The translations under genes were made by a program, and so were the position numbers. From contig NZ_PJRP01000003.1 of NCBI RefSeq assembly GCF_002858765.1, forward strand, positions 196,391 through 260,390: a stretch of DNA of 64,000 nucleotides. The letters run 5' to 3'. Positions 62,846-64,000 of the stretch are shown in pieces. The notes beneath the pieces were generated by a model, which worked only from the letters and a program-made list of their open reading frames with translations, did no database searches and was not told the DNA's origin. The DNA is from Cupriavidus pauculus. Its GTDB lineage: Bacteria > Pseudomonadota > Gammaproteobacteria > Burkholderiales > Burkholderiaceae. Numbering within the stretch: position 1 is the first letter of the stretch; each line of letters opens with the position of its first letter.

Positions 62846-63496
62846 ATGCAGCTCTCGCCCCTGGTCCAGCGCTTTGTCCTCCACTTCGGTGAGATGGGCA
62901 GTCGCTGGGGGATCAACCGTACGGTTGGTCAGATCTATGCCCTCCTCTTTACCGCCGCACGCCCCCTGAATGCGGACGAGATCGCCGAGTCACTCGGGTT
63001 TTCGCGCTCCAACGTCAGTATCGGGCTCAAGGAATTGGAGTCCTGGAATCTGGTGAAGCTGTCGCACCAGCCCGGCGACCGCCGCGAGTATTTTTCCGCG
63101 CCCGACGATGTCTGGGCGATCTTCCGCACGCTGGCTGAGGAACGTCGCCGGCGCGAGATCGACCCCACGCTGTCGATGCTGCGCGAAGTCCAGCTGGAAA
63201 CGCCGCTGTCCGATGAAGACCGGCATGCGCAGGCCCGCATGAAGGAAATGTACGGGCTGATCCTGCTGGTCACCACGTGGTTCGGCGACATGCAGAAGCT
63301 CGATGTCGCCACCCTCGAAAAGCTGATGCGCCTGGGCTCGCGCGTCACCAAGCTGCTGGACGTCAAGGACCGGCTGACCTCTGCCATCGGCATGGGCGGC
63401 GCCGCGAAAGACAAGACCGCCAAGGCCGACAAGGCCCCGGCAAAGGCCGCCGGCAGCAAAACCCCCGCAAAGTCAGCCCGCCCCCGCAAGGAGTAA
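62846..63496 (+). CDS. GbsR/MarR-type transcriptional regulator
   Basis: The 216-residue protein has a winged helix (about residues 25-95: NRTVGQIYALLFTAARPLNA, ADEIAESLGFSRSNVSIGL) in the GbsR/MarR arrangement, followed by a helical part and a Lys/Ala-rich tail. It lies 3 bp before the bd oxidase gene, so it very probably controls that operon together with itself. The signal (redox, cyanide or oxygen) is not known. Confidence 0.88.
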   Translation: MQLSPLVQRFVLHFGEMGSRWGINRTVGQIYALLFTAARPLNADEIAESLGFSRSNVSIGLKELESWNLVKLSHQPGDRREYFSAPDDVWAIFRTLAEERRRREIDPTLSMLREVQLETPLSDEDRHAQARMKEMYGLILLVTTWFGDMQKLDVATLEKLMRLGSRVTKLLDVKDRLTSAIGMGGAAKDKTAKADKAPAKAAGSKTPAKSARPRKE

Positions 63497-63499
63497 CCC

Positions 63500-64000
63500 G
63501 TGTTTGCAAGTGTCGATCCGGTGATACTGGCGCGCATCCAGTTCGCCGCGAATATCACGTTCCACATCCTGTTTCCCACCATCAGCATCTCGCTGGCGTG
63601 GGTGCTGCTGTTCTTCAAGCTGCGCTACAACAAGACCGGCGATGAAAGCTGGATGGACGCCTACCGCGTCTGGGTCAAGATTTTCGCGCTGACGTTCGCG
63701 CTGGGCGTGGTCAGCGGCATCACCATGAGCTTCCAGTTCGGCACTAACTGGCCCGGCTACATGGAGACCGTGGGCAATATCGCCGGCCCGTTGCTGGCCT
63801 ACGAGGTGCTGACGGCGTTCTTTCTGGAAGCCACCTTCCTGGGCATCATGCTGTTTGGCATGCGGCGCGTGGGCAATCGCATGCACACGATCGCCACGCT
63901 GCTGGTGGCCGGCGGCACCACGCTGTCGGCGTTCTGGATCCTGGCGCTGAACTCGTGGATGCAAACCCCAGCCGGCTTCGAGATGATCGACGGCCGCGCG
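63500..64000 (+). CDS. Cytochrome bd-type quinol oxidase subunit I (5' part)
   Basis: The first 167 codons of a CydA/CioA protein are present; the window ends inside the gene. It starts with GTG after AAGGAG. DPVILARIQFAANITFHILFPTISI carries the His ligand region of the N-terminal helix, and SFQFGTNWPGYMETVGNIAG and LAYEVLTAFFLEATFLGIMLFG follow in the usual order. It oxidises quinol and reduces O2 at high affinity. Whether it is a cyanide-insensitive CIO form cannot be told from this part. Confidence 0.93.
   Translation, partial: MFASVDPVILARIQFAANITFHILFPTISISLAWVLLFFKLRYNKTGDESWMDAYRVWVKIFALTFALGVVSGITMSFQFGTNWPGYMETVGNIAGPLLAYEVLTAFFLEATFLGIMLFGMRRVGNRMHTIATLLVAGGTTLSAFWILALNSWMQTPAGFEMIDGRA

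Overview
The window reads as a chromosome or chromid segment of a Cupriavidus/Ralstonia-type betaproteobacterium. The grounds are high GC, dense gene packing, two tripartite-tricarboxylate (Bug) binding proteins, a trimeric porin ending in Phe, an HME-type metal-efflux RND system and many LysR/GntR/AraC/Rrf2/HxlR regulators. The genus is an inference; no rRNA or species marker is present.

Layout. 0-9.9 kb: housekeeping and small metabolic genes (two isochorismatase-family hydrolases, tRNA-Val(GAC), a CDGSH Fe-S protein, the DUF485-ActP acetate uptake pair, an Rrf2 regulator, an NDH-2-like flavoprotein, a GYD protein, a LysR regulator, secreted small proteins). 10-17.4 kb: a methyltransferase and a redox divergon. 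One arm is a large protein with features suggestive of LodA/GoxA cysteine-tryptophylquinone oxidases plus a LodB-like flavoprotein; the other is a Tat-exported molybdenum hydroxylase with its 2Fe-2S subunit. 17.4-22.7 kb: a GntR-controlled operon (MFS transporter, AMDase/maleate-isomerase-like protein, D-hydantoinase-like protein, hydantoin-racemase-like protein). 22.7-31 kb: an acyl-CoA synthetase divergent from a DHCW cupin, then a B-A-C ordered heavy-metal RND operon led by a small His-containing protein. 31-42 kb: an alternative oxidase with an NsrR-like box, an MFS/HxlR divergon, a Bug-PhzF-RidA operon, a porin, a His-rich secreted protein, a second Bug protein and an HD-domain protein.

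42-53.3 kb is a heme-acquisition island: a Fur-like box, TonB receptor, HmuY lipoprotein, HmuS, HmuT, HmuU, HmuV, an inserted prepilin-peptidase/TadE-like pair, heme oxygenase and a convergent OmpR-type two-component system. Heme would be captured by HmuY, moved in by the receptor and HmuTUV, and handled by HmuS and the oxygenase.

53.3-64 kb is more mosaic: an MBL hydrolase, a stretch with two gene remnants (a truncated Zn-alcohol dehydrogenase and a hemerythrin/UvrA chimera), a DUF1275-TMEM175 pair, an AraC/MFS divergon, a lipoprotein sulfatase, and finally a GbsR/MarR-type regulator directly upstream of a bd-type quinol oxidase subunit I cut by the window edge. The regulator has a strong inverted repeat in front of it.

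The most interesting signals are two copies of one 23-bp palindromic operator near 6.1-6.3 kb, the LodAB-like/molybdenum-hydroxylase divergon, the pilin-processing pair inside the heme locus, the racemase homologue lacking both catalytic cysteines, and the hemerythrin-UvrA fusion joined at a shared Val-Glu-His. No CRISPR array, prophage, intact insertion sequence or rRNA operon was seen.
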